Assembly: GCA_022827625.1 (NCBI GenBank)
Contig: JAJEIE010000001.1
Span: forward strand, 45,684 to 109,683
DNA: 64,000 bases
Reading direction: 5' to 3'
Source: Candidatus Poribacteria bacterium
GTDB taxonomy: Bacteria > Poribacteria > WGA-4E > WGA-3G
This document shows positions 1 through 8,773 of this stretch, in pieces. The notes beneath the pieces are model-generated. The model did no database searches. It saw nothing but the letters and a program-made list of their open reading frames with translations, and had not been told where the DNA came from. A program made the translations under genes and the position numbers. Each line of letters opens with the position of its first letter. The stretch's first letter is position 1.

Positions 1-766
1 GCCTCTCTAATGAAAGTTCTGGAAAACTGAAAGTAGATTGCCACGCTTGGAAAGTAGACGGAAAACTCCGGTTCTCTAACCGTTCTTGGATTGATAGTTT
101 CGGAAACTGACAAATCTCGTCAAACGTTAGTTCTTTCAGTTGATCTAGTGGTGCCAAGTCTATGATTGGATTGCCTTCAATCCGTAATTCCTGTAAAGCT
201 ATTAATCCTGATAGCGGTGTAATATCAACAATCCGATTGTACTGTAGCCATAACTCTCGAAGGCGTTTCAGGTTCGCTAACGGTCTAATATCTTGGATAG
301 AGTTGACATGTAAACGTAGCCTTTCTAATCGCGTCAGTTTCTCAAGTGGTTGAATATCCGAAAGTTGACAAGCCCCTACGTCAAGAGTCTCTAAGTTTAC
401 CAGATCTGATAACGGTCTAATATCAGAGATAGGGTTGAGATAAATCCATAGCCCTTTTAGATGGGGCAATCCTGATAACGGCGAAAGGTCCTGTATCTCG
501 TTAGAACCAAGGGTAAGCCACTGAAGGTTCGTAGCACGTTCTAGCCCCGTCAAGTCCCGGATGTTCCTATCTTTTGCCTCAAACCCTATAAGCTTCACTA
601 TATCTGCATCCATAATTAGCACGTTGTTAGGCAACTGAAGCGCTTCCCGAACAGCACTTCTGAGATTCGCATCCGGCATCCACTCCTCCTGCGCTAATGT
701 AACACCACTTGCAATAATGCCAAAGACAATAAAAATACATAACCACCATTTACAAAACTGTTCCAT
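1..766 (-). CDS. Secreted leucine-rich-repeat protein (partial, C-terminus outside window)
   Basis: An open frame reads from ATG at 766 (minus strand) off the left edge with no stop. The first 24 or so residues form a signal peptide ending near TLAQ. Next comes PDANLRSAVREAL, a short helical cap often seen before LRRs. About six 21-22 residue leucine-rich repeats of the internalin or SDS22 kind follow, with recurring I.DI.PL..L..L..L units, between about residues 55 and 200. The last visible part (ICQFPKLSIQERLENRSFPS) is non-repetitive and may open a second domain. Such proteins are expected to act in extracellular binding. The partner is unknown. No catalytic domain is visible in this fragment. 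Confidence 0.85.
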   Translation of the reverse strand, partial: MEQFCKWWLCIFIVFGIIASGVTLAQEEWMPDANLRSAVREALQLPNNVLIMDADIVKLIGFEAKDRNIRDLTGLERATNLQWLTLGSNEIQDLSPLSGLPHLKGLWIYLNPISDIRPLSDLVNLETLDVGACQLSDIQPLEKLTRLERLRLHVNSIQDIRPLANLKRLRELWLQYNRIVDITPLSGLIALQELRIEGNPIIDLAPLDQLKELTFDEICQFPKLSIQERLENRSFPSTFQAWQSTFSFPELSLER

Positions 767-782
767 TTTTATAATTCCCACT

Positions 783-1910
783 TCACGGAATCACAGCAAC
801 GTAAACCTGCGAATGCCCCGATACATCCGATGTATACACAACAGCCTTTTCATCAGGACTAAAAGACGGATGCGGATGCGTCCACTGCGGTCCATAGACC
901 GTGTCTACTTTCATTTCCATCCAACTGAGTGCCTTCTCTCTGTCGCCTGTTTGCTGCGCCGCTGCCCAATCTTCGGCGAGGGCATACCGGTCGGTTTTCC
1001 ACTGACTCCCACTGGATGAACTCTGAGGGTAGCAGATAGGTGTGTGTTCACCCGTATCTACATCAACCAGCCTTAAGCCAATATCGGGGTGAACGGTATC
1101 GCATAACACCTTTGTGCCATCACGGTTGCTGGCGATGTGCCACGCATTAAAATCCGCAATCGTCTGCATCTGTAGGGTTTCCAGAGACATCCGCCGGAGG
1201 GCGTAGGGCCAATGCGTCACAATCAGTGCGTCCAGCGCGCCGAGGAAGGTCTCGTGGACGAGAAACTCGCTATTATCGTGCTGATAGAGGCTTCGGTTCT
1301 CTGTGCCGTCTCGTTTAATAGTCCACATTCGCGGTGCCGGATCGCCAGAATACGCGATGAGATCAGGACGTTTCGGGTGAAATTGTGGGTGGATAATCGT
1401 CTGATCTGGAGAGGTATAGATGACTTCGCCGCCGCTGCCATCGGTAGCCGTAACGGTGATGTGTGATTTATCGTCACGCTTCATCGCTGTTACGATAAAC
1501 TCTTCATCTGCACTGACACTGCATTCGCCGAGACTCCCACCTGGGAACTCTGCAAGCACGCGTTCTTTAAGCGTCTCAAGATGGATTGCTTTTATGGCAT
1601 CTGCCTGCGTGTAAAAGAGTTCAGTGCCATCCTTGGAGATTACACCCGAGTAGCCGTGGATGTTGTCAGCATCTGTGAGCTGCACAATATCGCCGTTGGG
1701 GAATTCCAACTTGAAAAAATTCGGCTTTCCTGAACGATAGGAGGTAAAAATGAGGTGTGCTTGGTCGGGAGTGAACGAAGATGTCAGGAAGTAGAGGTTA
1801 TGGTTGATGGAGGTATCGTTTGTGAGTTGATAGATATGCGCGCCCGTTTGGCTGTCTTGAAATTCGCGTAGTTCTGAAGCGTGAACGGACGCTTTCGCGT
1901 ATTTTGTCAT
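783..1910 (-). CDS. Oligogalacturonate lyase-like protein (PL22 family beta-propeller)
   Basis: A 375-residue protein of beta-propeller type with repeated FTPD, SKDGTELFYT and SFSPDEKAVVYTSD blades. The blade HPQFHPKRPDLIAY (174-187) followed by MWTIKRDGT resembles the PL22 oligogalacturonate lyase core. Near the C-terminus Q342-W-T-H345-P-H347 gives the Q-x-x-H-x-H arrangement that, with an upstream His (H274 is a candidate), holds Mn2+ in characterised PL22 enzymes. The family cleaves short unsaturated oligogalacturonides by beta-elimination. No signal peptide, so it is probably cytoplasmic. A strong GAGGAGG lies 7 bases before the ATG. A generic TolB-like propeller is the alternative. Confidence 0.8.
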   Translation of the reverse strand: MTKYAKASVHASELREFQDSQTGAHIYQLTNDTSINHNLYFLTSSFTPDQAHLIFTSYRSGKPNFFKLEFPNGDIVQLTDADNIHGYSGVISKDGTELFYTQADAIKAIHLETLKERVLAEFPGGSLGECSVSADEEFIVTAMKRDDKSHITVTATDGSGGEVIYTSPDQTIIHPQFHPKRPDLIAYSGDPAPRMWTIKRDGTENRSLYQHDNSEFLVHETFLGALDALIVTHWPYALRRMSLETLQMQTIADFNAWHIASNRDGTKVLCDTVHPDIGLRLVDVDTGEHTPICYPQSSSSGSQWKTDRYALAEDWAAAQQTGDREKALSWMEMKVDTVYGPQWTHPHPSFSPDEKAVVYTSDVSGHSQVYVAVIP

Positions 1911-1975
1911 AGTGTCCTCCTCGTGCGTCTATTTATGAGAATAGTAGGTATACTCCGTTATGCCGTAATCAAAGT

Positions 1976-2803
1976 CTATGGGTTGAATAGATAATCTATT
2001 AGCTGCGCACCTTCACGGAAATCAGGAATAATAATATCCGCACCCGCACGGATAAGACGTTCCCGTTTATCGGCGTTCATATTGTACACATTCGCCTCTA
2101 CAGACGCAACGCCAACAGCAATTGCGCCGACTTCTTTCGCGTTTTCGATCTCTACGTACCCATCCCCAATGATAAGTAATTCGTTTCCGCTGAGTTCAAA
2201 ATCTGTGATAATTTTCTGGATAACCATGGCTTTGGAGAACTTCTTATATTCTCGCAATGCCCCGAAAATCCCACCGTCGAAGTATGCTGCAACACCGAGA
2301 AGTGTTGCTTCATTTTTGACGAATTCGACATCCGTGCCACTGGCAAGATAGCAACTGATCCCCATCTCACGCAGGCTTTGGAGAAATTCCAAGGACATCG
2401 GAACACGGAGTGGATCAGCAGGCAATGTCCCTGCGGCGAGTCCAGCGATTCGTTCCTCAACGACAGGCAGCAGACGGCGGTTATATTCGTCTTTGTAGGC
2501 GAGTGGCGTCTTAGGTGTTCCGCCGCGTTTTTCGATCTCTTCACCCAATTGAATCATCTGATAGATGGTCTGTTTGCCGGTCAATCTATCGACAAATTCA
2601 ACAACGAGTGCTTCAAGCTGCTCTTGGGTTTCGGTGGTATCCGTCTCCGTTTGTAGACATTCGACCATCATCGGGACCATGACGTTTTGCCAGCCATCTC
2701 GGATCAGCGAGATTGTGCCGTCAAAATCAAAGACAACGTGACGAATATTTCCTGTTTGAATCTCACGGTGGATCTCAATTGCGGTGTTCTCTAAGTTGTT
2801 CAT
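1976..2803 (-). CDS. HAD-superfamily hydrolase
   Basis: A 275-residue protein with HAD motif I, DFDGT, at residues 26-30 (D26 nucleophile, D28 acid/base), a motif II Ser/Thr in YLASGTDVE, and motif IV as IIGDGYVEIENA. A helical cap domain lies between motifs I and II, as in phosphoglycolate phosphatase-like members. It probably dephosphorylates a small metabolite; the substrate cannot be read from the sequence. It lies 65 bases upstream of the PL22-like gene on the same strand, so the two may be co-transcribed. No clear ribosome binding site precedes the ATG. Confidence 0.8.
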   Translation of the reverse strand: MNNLENTAIEIHREIQTGNIRHVVFDFDGTISLIRDGWQNVMVPMMVECLQTETDTTETQEQLEALVVEFVDRLTGKQTIYQMIQLGEEIEKRGGTPKTPLAYKDEYNRRLLPVVEERIAGLAAGTLPADPLRVPMSLEFLQSLREMGISCYLASGTDVEFVKNEATLLGVAAYFDGGIFGALREYKKFSKAMVIQKIITDFELSGNELLIIGDGYVEIENAKEVGAIAVGVASVEANVYNMNADKRERLIRAGADIIIPDFREGAQLIDYLFNP

Positions 2804-2833
2804 AACGAGTTTTGGCTTGCAAGTTATACGAAA

Positions 2834-2930
2834 TCAGGACTATTTAGTTTTAAGGTTTTTGTCCAATTTATGCGAAGCGTCGGGATTTGGAAATCCCTCC
2901 TACAGCGGATCGGGGAGTATCAAAGTCCTA
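2834..2930. repeat. Dispersed composite intergenic repeat, copy A
   Basis: Begins with TCAGGACTATTTAGTTTTAA and contains the block GAAGCGTCGGGATTTGG with the self-complementary core GGGATTT-GG-AAATCCC (7-bp stem). The same blocks in the same order recur at 7553-7800, and in inverted orientation in part at 24933-25116. It occupies most of the 291-base gap between the HAD gene and the DUF58 gene. No coding sequence is seen. Confidence 0.75.
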
Positions 2931-3094
2931 AAATTTTGGAAAACTGAATGACCCTAATACGAAATAAAAAGGCGTTGATTTCCCCCTGCTTTTTTGATAG
3001 TATAAGAGCGTTTGGATAGTTAAGCAAGCGTTTTTTCTGTAAATCCGGTTATCCTATAATCCTGTAAATCCTGATTCAGACTGGAAAATATAAC

Positions 3095-3970
3095 ATGAAC
3101 GAAAAAGAGATTCTGAAAAAAATCCAGCACATCGAAATATTTACCAATCGACTTGTGAACACCGTCTTCGCAGGGGAGTATGAGAGTGTCTTTAAAGGAC
3201 AGGGAATTACTTTCGACGAGGTTCGCGAGTATCAGGTAGGCGATGAGATTCGTACGATTGATTGGAATGTAACGGCGCGCATGGGGCAGGCTTACATCAA
3301 AAAGTATGTCGAAGAACGTGAACTCGTCATGATGTTGGTTGTCGATATGAGTGCCTCGACGAGTTTCGGGAGTATCGCCGAGACGAAAGCGGAAATCGCT
3401 GCTGAAATTGCGGCACTCCTCGCTTTTTCCGCTATCAAGAATAATGACAAGGTTGGACTCATCTGCTTCACTGATACCGTGGAACACTACGTCGCACCAC
3501 GCAAGGGGAGAAGACACGTCTTACGCGTCGTTCGGGACATCCTTCGTTTTCAACCGAAGCAATCGGGGACAAGCATTGAAACGGCGTTGGCGTTTGCTGA
3601 TCGCGTGCTCAAACCGCATAGCGTTGTGTTTCTTATCTCCGATTTTAAGGATACGGGATATGAAAAGCAGTTACGCTTGAGCAGCAAGCCGCATTCGCTG
3701 ATTGCGATCGCTTTACAGGACAGACGCGAGGTGGAATTGCCAAATGTTGGGCTCATAGAACTGGCGGATGCTGAGAGTGGAGAGACGGTCATTATTGATA
3801 CACGCGCCGAGACAGCGCGGCAGTCGTATCGGGAGCTTAATCAACGTGTTGATGCCGAGCGTAGGCAGATGTTTCGAGCCAATCAAATTGATTCTATTCA
3901 CATTAGAACAGATGAATCCTATGTGAAGCCGCTTATCCGGTTTTTCCGTCAACGCGCTGCTCGAGGTTAA
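3095..3970 (+). CDS. DUF58 domain protein (VWA-like)
   Basis: 291 residues. The DUF58 signature is clear: E..VFKGQGITFDEVREYQ, then VGDEIRTIDWNVTARMG (48-64), then an acidic strand VVDMSAST (82-89) like a degenerate MIDAS metal site of a von Willebrand A fold. DUF58 proteins normally sit beside a MoxR ATPase and membrane VWA proteins and are linked to metal insertion or envelope stress. None of those partners is here. Instead an ABC ATPase follows after 13 bases. No signal peptide, so it is cytoplasmic. Confidence 0.88.
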   Translation: MNEKEILKKIQHIEIFTNRLVNTVFAGEYESVFKGQGITFDEVREYQVGDEIRTIDWNVTARMGQAYIKKYVEERELVMMLVVDMSASTSFGSIAETKAEIAAEIAALLAFSAIKNNDKVGLICFTDTVEHYVAPRKGRRHVLRVVRDILRFQPKQSGTSIETALAFADRVLKPHSVVFLISDFKDTGYEKQLRLSSKPHSLIAIALQDRREVELPNVGLIELADAESGETVIIDTRAETARQSYRELNQRVDAERRQMFRANQIDSIHIRTDESYVKPLIRFFRQRAARG

Positions 3971-3983
3971 AGTCCGTGAGATT

Positions 3984-4754
3984 ATGAGTAGATTAGAAGT
4001 TCGGAATTTAACGCAAAGTTTCACTCAAAAAGACACCCAATTACAGGTATTGGATACCTTGAATTTCTCTGTTGATGAAGGGCAGTTTGTCGCCTTATTG
4101 GGTCCCTCGGGGTGTGGTAAAAGCACACTTTTTAATATTATTTCTGGACTCCTTGTGCCCGACACTGGAGAAATTTACCTCAACGACAAACGCATCCATG
4201 GCAATACCGGCGACTTCGCTTATATGCAACAGAAGGATCTCCTCTTACCGTGGCGAACTGTTCTGAGGAATGTCCTCATCGGTCCAGAGATTCACAACGA
4301 ACCGCCTGACACCGCGAAGGCGGAGGCACAGAACCGTTTAGCACAACTCGGATTAAGCGGGTTTGAAAACAGTTATCCGATGCAGCTATCAGGGGGCATG
4401 CGGCAACGCGTCGCGCTCGTTCGAACGCTCCTTTTTCGCAAAAAGATACTGCTTTTAGATGAACCGTTCGGCGCGTTGGATGCAATGACGCGCACCGTCA
4501 TGCAATCCATCCTGCTCGACATTTGGGCGGAAGACAGGCAGACCGTACTGCTCATTACCCACGACATTGAGGAAGCACTCCTGCTCGCAGATAAAATTTA
4601 TGTCTTGACAGCCAGACCGGCTACGCTCAAGACGGAGATTCCTATCGCTATACCACGTCCACGGAACGTTACAGATACCGGTTTCATTGGTTTGAAGAAA
4701 GAACTTTTGGACTCGCTACAGGTTGAGATGTCAAATGTTTTCGATGCAGGCTAA
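3984..4754 (+). CDS. ABC transporter ATP-binding protein, nitrate/sulfonate/taurine type
   Basis: 256 residues with Walker A GPSGCGKST (40-48), a Q-loop YMQQKDLLLPWRTV typical of the SsuB/TauB/NrtD group, signature LSGGMRQRVAL, Walker B KILLLDEPFG and an H-loop LITHDIEEA. This ATPase class drives uptake of sulfonates, nitrate, pyrimidine precursors and similar small solutes. No permease or binding protein accompanies it: the next gene is convergent. The pairing with a DUF58 gene 13 bases upstream is unusual for this ATPase class. The substrate is unresolved. Confidence 0.88.
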   Translation: MSRLEVRNLTQSFTQKDTQLQVLDTLNFSVDEGQFVALLGPSGCGKSTLFNIISGLLVPDTGEIYLNDKRIHGNTGDFAYMQQKDLLLPWRTVLRNVLIGPEIHNEPPDTAKAEAQNRLAQLGLSGFENSYPMQLSGGMRQRVALVRTLLFRKKILLLDEPFGALDAMTRTVMQSILLDIWAEDRQTVLLITHDIEEALLLADKIYVLTARPATLKTEIPIAIPRPRNVTDTGFIGLKKELLDSLQVEMSNVFDAG

Positions 4755-4792
4755 ACCTGTGGAAGGGATTTGTAATCCTGATCTCTCTAAAA

Positions 4793-5683
4793 CTATTCGG
4801 TGTCCGAATCCTTTGTCAGTTCATGCCAAAATGAACGCGAAGAACGGTTCATGTTGTCAAACATCTCGTAATTCCCCTTTTTGCAAAACTCGTAGAGTGC
4901 TTTGGTCAATGGGATTTCAAATCCGGCTGCCGCTGCTGCTGCAAGAAAATACGGCAGTTCTGGATATTTCACAACGAGCGTCTTACCTGATCCATCAACG
5001 ATACGTTTGGCGATTCTGTCAAACTGTCCACGCCATCCATCACCCATTCCGACGACCTTTCGGATTGCCTCGGGGTCTACACCGGCGCAGACCCCATAAG
5101 CCATCGCCTCCATGAATGCTGCGTCACCGAGCCCCATCGCCAGTTGGTTCACACCTTTGACAATCTGACCAGAACCACTCGGGCCACAATACACCACGTA
5201 TTCTGGTTCACCAAGGACTTCCAAGATCGGGCGATGTTTTTCAACGACCTCGGTATCACCGCCAACGAAGATCCGAAGTGTCCCTGTTTCGGAGCCGTTG
5301 GGTCCACCACTTACGGGTGCGTCTATCAGGGTCGCGCCTTTTTCGGTGAGTGCGGTTGCGATGTTTTTTGTCTGTTCTAATTCTGTTGTCCCTAAGTCGA
5401 TAAAGACGTGGCCGTCGCGAGCATTGGGAATAAGGTGTTGTTCAGCGACGCTGCAAAAAACAACAGAGGAACGCAAGCTGGTCATAATGACATCACTATT
5501 TTTGACGACCGCGTTGCTATCTTTTCCAGCAGTTGCGCCGATTGCAGCGAGTGCATCGCATTTTGCGGTGTCTATGTCGAATCCGATGAGCGGATACCCG
5601 GCGTTATGGAGATTTTTCGCCATCCGTCCGCCCATATTTCCGAGTCCAATAAAACCGATTGTGGGGAGTTGTTGAGATTCCAT
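4793..5683 (-). CDS. NAD(P)-dependent beta-hydroxyacid dehydrogenase (3-hydroxyisobutyrate dehydrogenase family)
   Basis: The chosen ATG at 5683 gives 296 residues, the usual family length; a longer frame to 5788 adds 35 unconserved residues. The Rossmann motif IGFIGLGNMGG is at 9-19, the substrate loop is DAPVSGGPNGSETGTL, and the catalytic lysine lies in SGQIVKGVNQ. The family oxidises beta-hydroxyacids (hydroxyisobutyrate, tartronate semialdehyde, glyoxylate). It could act in breakdown of sugar acids supplied by neighbouring hydrolases; this is inference. A perfect palindrome lies in its 5' leader at 5733-5758. Confidence 0.87.
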   Translation of the reverse strand: MESQQLPTIGFIGLGNMGGRMAKNLHNAGYPLIGFDIDTAKCDALAAIGATAGKDSNAVVKNSDVIMTSLRSSVVFCSVAEQHLIPNARDGHVFIDLGTTELEQTKNIATALTEKGATLIDAPVSGGPNGSETGTLRIFVGGDTEVVEKHRPILEVLGEPEYVVYCGPSGSGQIVKGVNQLAMGLGDAAFMEAMAYGVCAGVDPEAIRKVVGMGDGWRGQFDRIAKRIVDGSGKTLVVKYPELPYFLAAAAAAGFEIPLTKALYEFCKKGNYEMFDNMNRSSRSFWHELTKDSDTE

Positions 5684-5732
5684 TTTTTTAACTATAGGCT
5701 CCTGGGCATCGTTCCAAATGTAAAGCAAAGAC

Positions 5733-5758
5733 AAATTATGCCATTTAAGGCATAATTT
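5733..5758 (-). promoter_or_regulatory. Perfect palindrome in leader of beta-hydroxyacid dehydrogenase gene
   Basis: AAATTATGCC and GGCATAATTT form two exactly complementary 10-base arms around six bases. The site lies 50-75 bases upstream of the ATG at 5683. It has the shape of an operator for a dimeric repressor; a leader RNA hairpin is the alternative. No regulator gene is adjacent. Confidence 0.45.
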
Positions 5759-5870
5759 CATTTCACGATGGTTTTCGGTTAACTTCAACCGAGTTAGGGA
5801 TCTGTCCGCTTTTAGGAAGATTATTTTTTCGCTAATTTTCCGACCCTTTTGTTTTACAAACTGATAAATG

Positions 5871-5903
5871 GGTAATCACGAGACGGGCCCTTACGATTAC
5901 CCT
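5871..5903 (-). terminator. Possible stem-loop at the end of the GH32-like gene
   Basis: GGGTAATC and GATTACCC (8-base arms, 17-base loop containing GGGCCC) surround the stop codon of the minus-strand GH32-like gene. There is no U-run directly after the stem, so it is a weak terminator candidate. Confidence 0.3.
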
Positions 5904-7411
5904 ACCGTTGGTGTAATTGTCCATGCATCCAACTTGTTTAAAATTGCCTCGCCACCCTTAGTGAAAATTGAGATACCGAGACTGTCTGCACGCGTCGGGT
6001 AGATACGCTGGGTTAAACACTGGCGGCTGTTGGCAAAGACTTCCAGTACAGACTTATCTAAGAAAATATGTAATTTCAGTGGCTCGCTTTCGGTCAATGT
6101 GAAGGGTGCTGTCTGTGAATCGGTATAACGTTTCCCGCCGTCTTCGTCTTGCGGTGTGAGACGTGGATATTGGACTTCATTATCTAAGGTTGACTTCGTG
6201 AGATCAATTTTGAGTTGCTCTGTGATTGACGAATAGACAATAACCGTTTCCTCCACGCCATCGGGAGAACAGCGAACCTTCAGCCCGAATTCTGTCGCGC
6301 CCTGCGGCTCAATTTCTACCTTTAGTTCCAAACAATCGCCCCGTACCTCTTCAATGTTGAATTCCATATTAGCCTTGAGTTGCACCGTTTCTTGGTGGTA
6401 GTCCTTAGCGCGGAGTTTCTCAAGTTCTGGTGCGGTTTCAATCCGTAGATTTCCATCTTCACGCAACGATAGGATCCGTGGAAGCGTCATCACAGAAGCC
6501 CACCCGTGTTGCTCCCATGGACGGGCTTCGCGAATCCATCCGAAGAAGATACGCCGTCCTTTGTCATCAAGGAGTGTTTCGGGTCCAGAGAGTTGCCCGC
6601 CTTGCCAGTTCATACGTCCGTGTGTTTCAGGATAGAATGTTTCGTTTTCGTAACGTCCTAAGTAATAGTGTGCCATGCCGTATGGACGGTGTCCATGCAT
6701 CAGGAGCATATATTTGTCACCGAGTGGAAAGAAGTCCGGACAGGCGCAATCTTCGACTTCATCTGTCCACCGCCGCGAAGATTTATAGAATGGGCCCCGG
6801 TATTCCCAATGAATACAATCGTCCGAACGGAAAAGGCTGGTCGCATCACCTTCATATCCTGACCGGCTGTTTTTATTCCCTATCAGGGCATAATAGGTAC
6901 CGTTTTCATACCATGCACACGGATCAAAAACATGGTACTCCTGTGGTTCGTCTGGTATCGGAATAACCGGATTCGCAGGCGAAGGCATCCAATGGATCAA
7001 ATCATCGTCTTCACTGGTCGCGATACAGGTGCCTTGGTTAGGCACATGGTAGATCATCGTCGGAATCGGTGCGTTTTCAATGGCATCGCCGCTGTATATG
7101 CCGCGCGGCATAGATCCGTCTGTAGCGGGCTTTATCGCCGGTGGATGGTGTATCCAATGCACCAGATCGGAGCTGGAGGAATGGTCCAGAACTGGCAGCC
7201 ATTCGTCTGCATTTGGATTTGGCATCCGTCCGAGATAGAAGACATGGTAGCGTCCATTCCAAAAAAGGTTGCAGTTTGCATCATTGAAAAACCCATCGGG
7301 TGGGATCAAATGATAGCGTGGACGGTGTGGATCTGCCGAGAGATATTCTCGCAATTCACGCGCCTTTCCAATGCCGTCATGAAGGGCTTCGATTGACATT
7401 ACTGCGTTCAT
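5897..7411 (-). CDS. Glycoside hydrolase family 32-like protein (fructan hydrolase type)
   Basis: 504 residues, no signal peptide. An N-terminal five-blade propeller starts at PRYHLIPPDGFFNDANCN (31-48), matching the GH32 WMNDPNG block with D44 as putative nucleophile. FDPCAW (162-167) matches the RDP block with Arg replaced by Phe. EDCACPDFFPL (220-230) matches the ECP block, but the position of the acid/base Glu is Ala223. IFFGWIRE matches the GW block. A C-terminal beta-sandwich follows (LHIFLDKSVLEVFAN). GH32 enzymes release fructose from sucrose, levan or inulin. The changed catalytic block leaves activity uncertain: E218 or E220 might substitute, or the enzyme has another substrate. Confidence 0.8.
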   Translation of the reverse strand: MNAVMSIEALHDGIGKARELREYLSADPHRPRYHLIPPDGFFNDANCNLFWNGRYHVFYLGRMPNPNADEWLPVLDHSSSSDLVHWIHHPPAIKPATDGSMPRGIYSGDAIENAPIPTMIYHVPNQGTCIATSEDDDLIHWMPSPANPVIPIPDEPQEYHVFDPCAWYENGTYYALIGNKNSRSGYEGDATSLFRSDDCIHWEYRGPFYKSSRRWTDEVEDCACPDFFPLGDKYMLLMHGHRPYGMAHYYLGRYENETFYPETHGRMNWQGGQLSGPETLLDDKGRRIFFGWIREARPWEQHGWASVMTLPRILSLREDGNLRIETAPELEKLRAKDYHQETVQLKANMEFNIEEVRGDCLELKVEIEPQGATEFGLKVRCSPDGVEETVIVYSSITEQLKIDLTKSTLDNEVQYPRLTPQDEDGGKRYTDSQTAPFTLTESEPLKLHIFLDKSVLEVFANSRQCLTQRIYPTRADSLGISIFTKGGEAILNKLDAWTITPTVG

Positions 7412-7552
7412 TTACTACTACTTCTCCTTCTCGTTCTGATCCTACATGTGAACCGAAAATTTGGTGTTCAAAAGTTCCTTTTTTGGACACCACAGACAGT
7501 GTGGAAGTATAGCATGTTAGGAAAGGCGTGTCAAGTGGAATCGTGGTGGGTT

Positions 7553-7800
7553 TCAGGGCTATTTAGTTTTAAGGTTTTTCGCGCGTTTGAGTGGGCGAGA
7601 ACGAAGCGTCGGGATTTGGAAATCCCTCCTACAAGAAAATTGAACGAAGCGTCGGGATTTGGAAATCCCTCCTACAAGAAAATTGAACGAAGCGTCGGGA
7701 TTTAGAAAAAATCAGAATCAACGGTATAAAGCCTATAAAGGCTTTACCGGGTATGAATGCCTTAGGGCATTCCCCGCCTCCTACAAGAAAATTGGGTGTT
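7553..7800. repeat. Dispersed composite intergenic repeat, copy B
   Basis: Contains CAGGGCTATTTAGTTTTAAG, the GGGATTTGGAAATCCC hairpin block, then two palindromes: AAAGCC-TATA-AAGGCTTT near 7730 and GAATGCC-TTAG-GGCATTC near 7752. The last part, from AATCAGAATCAACGGTAT onward, is matched in inverted orientation at 24947-25030. It dominates the 585-base gap 7412-7996, in which no credible gene is seen. The remainder of that gap (7801-7996) is AT-rich without clear features. Confidence 0.8.
7602..7705. repeat. 43-bp tandem repeat inside composite repeat copy B
   Basis: Two exact head-to-tail 43-base units (7602-7644 and 7645-7687) are followed by a truncated third unit to about 7705. Each unit carries the GGGATTT-GG-AAATCCC hairpin. 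Copy A at 2872 has a single unit, so the array has expanded here. Confidence 0.9.
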
Positions 7801-7996
7801 CTTATTTTCCTTGATATTTTTTATTTTTTTTGGTATGCTGCCGATGATGAGTTACAGTATCACTGGATTGGGCGAGTTTTGCTTCGTCCTGTAATAGAGC
7901 CATTGAGGCGAATCGCGCCCTTAAACCACAATTTGTCTTAATTTCCTTAGACTACTTTTCCGATGTTAAGGAACCCGAATAACGGAGTGTGAAAAA

Positions 7997-8755
7997 ATGA
8001 TACATCTAATTAGGTGTGCCGTGATTTTGACGATACTTGTTTTTGGGGCGTATAGTGTGACTGCGGAAATTTTGTTACAAGAAGATTTTGAAGGTGATCT
8101 GGATTTAACAACGAAATGGCAGACGGGCCATCCGAAATTTGTCTACCCGAAAGACGGTATCCTCTATTTAAATCAGGGGAAATCCGGTGGGGACTATGTG
8201 AGCCTGCGGTCTGTTCAACACTTCAACGATATGGTTATCTATTACGAATGGTTCATCATCGAATGGAGTGGACAGGGAGATGGTGGTGGTGCGTTACGGC
8301 AGACACCTGATGGTTCTTATTGGATGCGCTGGTGGGGTCGTAATAGCGTCAAAGTGACAACGAACAAAGCTGGACCTGTTAATGCTTGGCAACCCTTTCC
8401 AGCAAAGGGTGGGCCAGCGCAGTCTAACTACGATGCCGCATCTGACCATTTCATACTCAAAGCGGCGTTGATGACGCAGGAAAAGCGGGTGACCATTCAT
8501 ATATGGGATATTACTGATCCAAAGAAAAAGGTACAGGTCGCTGAGTGGGAAGTCAAGGACGATACTTACAAGTCAGGAAATATCAGCTTTGACTGCTGGA
8601 AATTCGGTATTTATGGCGTTGATAATGTGGTTGTTGCTACACCTGAGCATGAAGAAGAGATCTTCGCCGATAACTTTGATCCACAAAAGTTGGCTATTGA
8701 ACCTGAAGGAAAACTCGCGATAACGTGGGGAGACCTGAAGTCAAGTGGCTTGTAA
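7997..8755 (+). CDS. Secreted concanavalin-like/LamG-like protein with KLA..W..LK C-terminus
   Basis: 252 residues. The signal peptide (residues 1 to about 22, ending SVTAE) is followed by a beta-sandwich that starts LLQEDFEGDLDL. It continues through W..W and GGALRQTPDGSYWMRWWGR segments typical of lectin-like or DUF1080-like carbohydrate-binding folds. The protein ends in a charged tail KLAIEPEGKLAITWGDLKSS. A similar start (LFEEDFED) and tail (EPRDKLAVKWAEIK) occur in the secreted protein at 58809. A Gfo/Idh dehydrogenase begins 18 bases downstream, suggesting an operon for carbohydrate capture and use. No catalytic residues are identified. Confidence 0.75.
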   Translation: MIHLIRCAVILTILVFGAYSVTAEILLQEDFEGDLDLTTKWQTGHPKFVYPKDGILYLNQGKSGGDYVSLRSVQHFNDMVIYYEWFIIEWSGQGDGGGALRQTPDGSYWMRWWGRNSVKVTTNKAGPVNAWQPFPAKGGPAQSNYDAASDHFILKAALMTQEKRVTIHIWDITDPKKKVQVAEWEVKDDTYKSGNISFDCWKFGIYGVDNVVVATPEHEEEIFADNFDPQKLAIEPEGKLAITWGDLKSSGL

Positions 8756-8773
8756 ACAGAAAGGAATTCGACT

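Noticed and set aside
7753..7941. 62-codon frame in the 7412-7996 gap
   Set aside because: It begins inside the palindromic repeat and has no ribosome site or recognisable protein signature.
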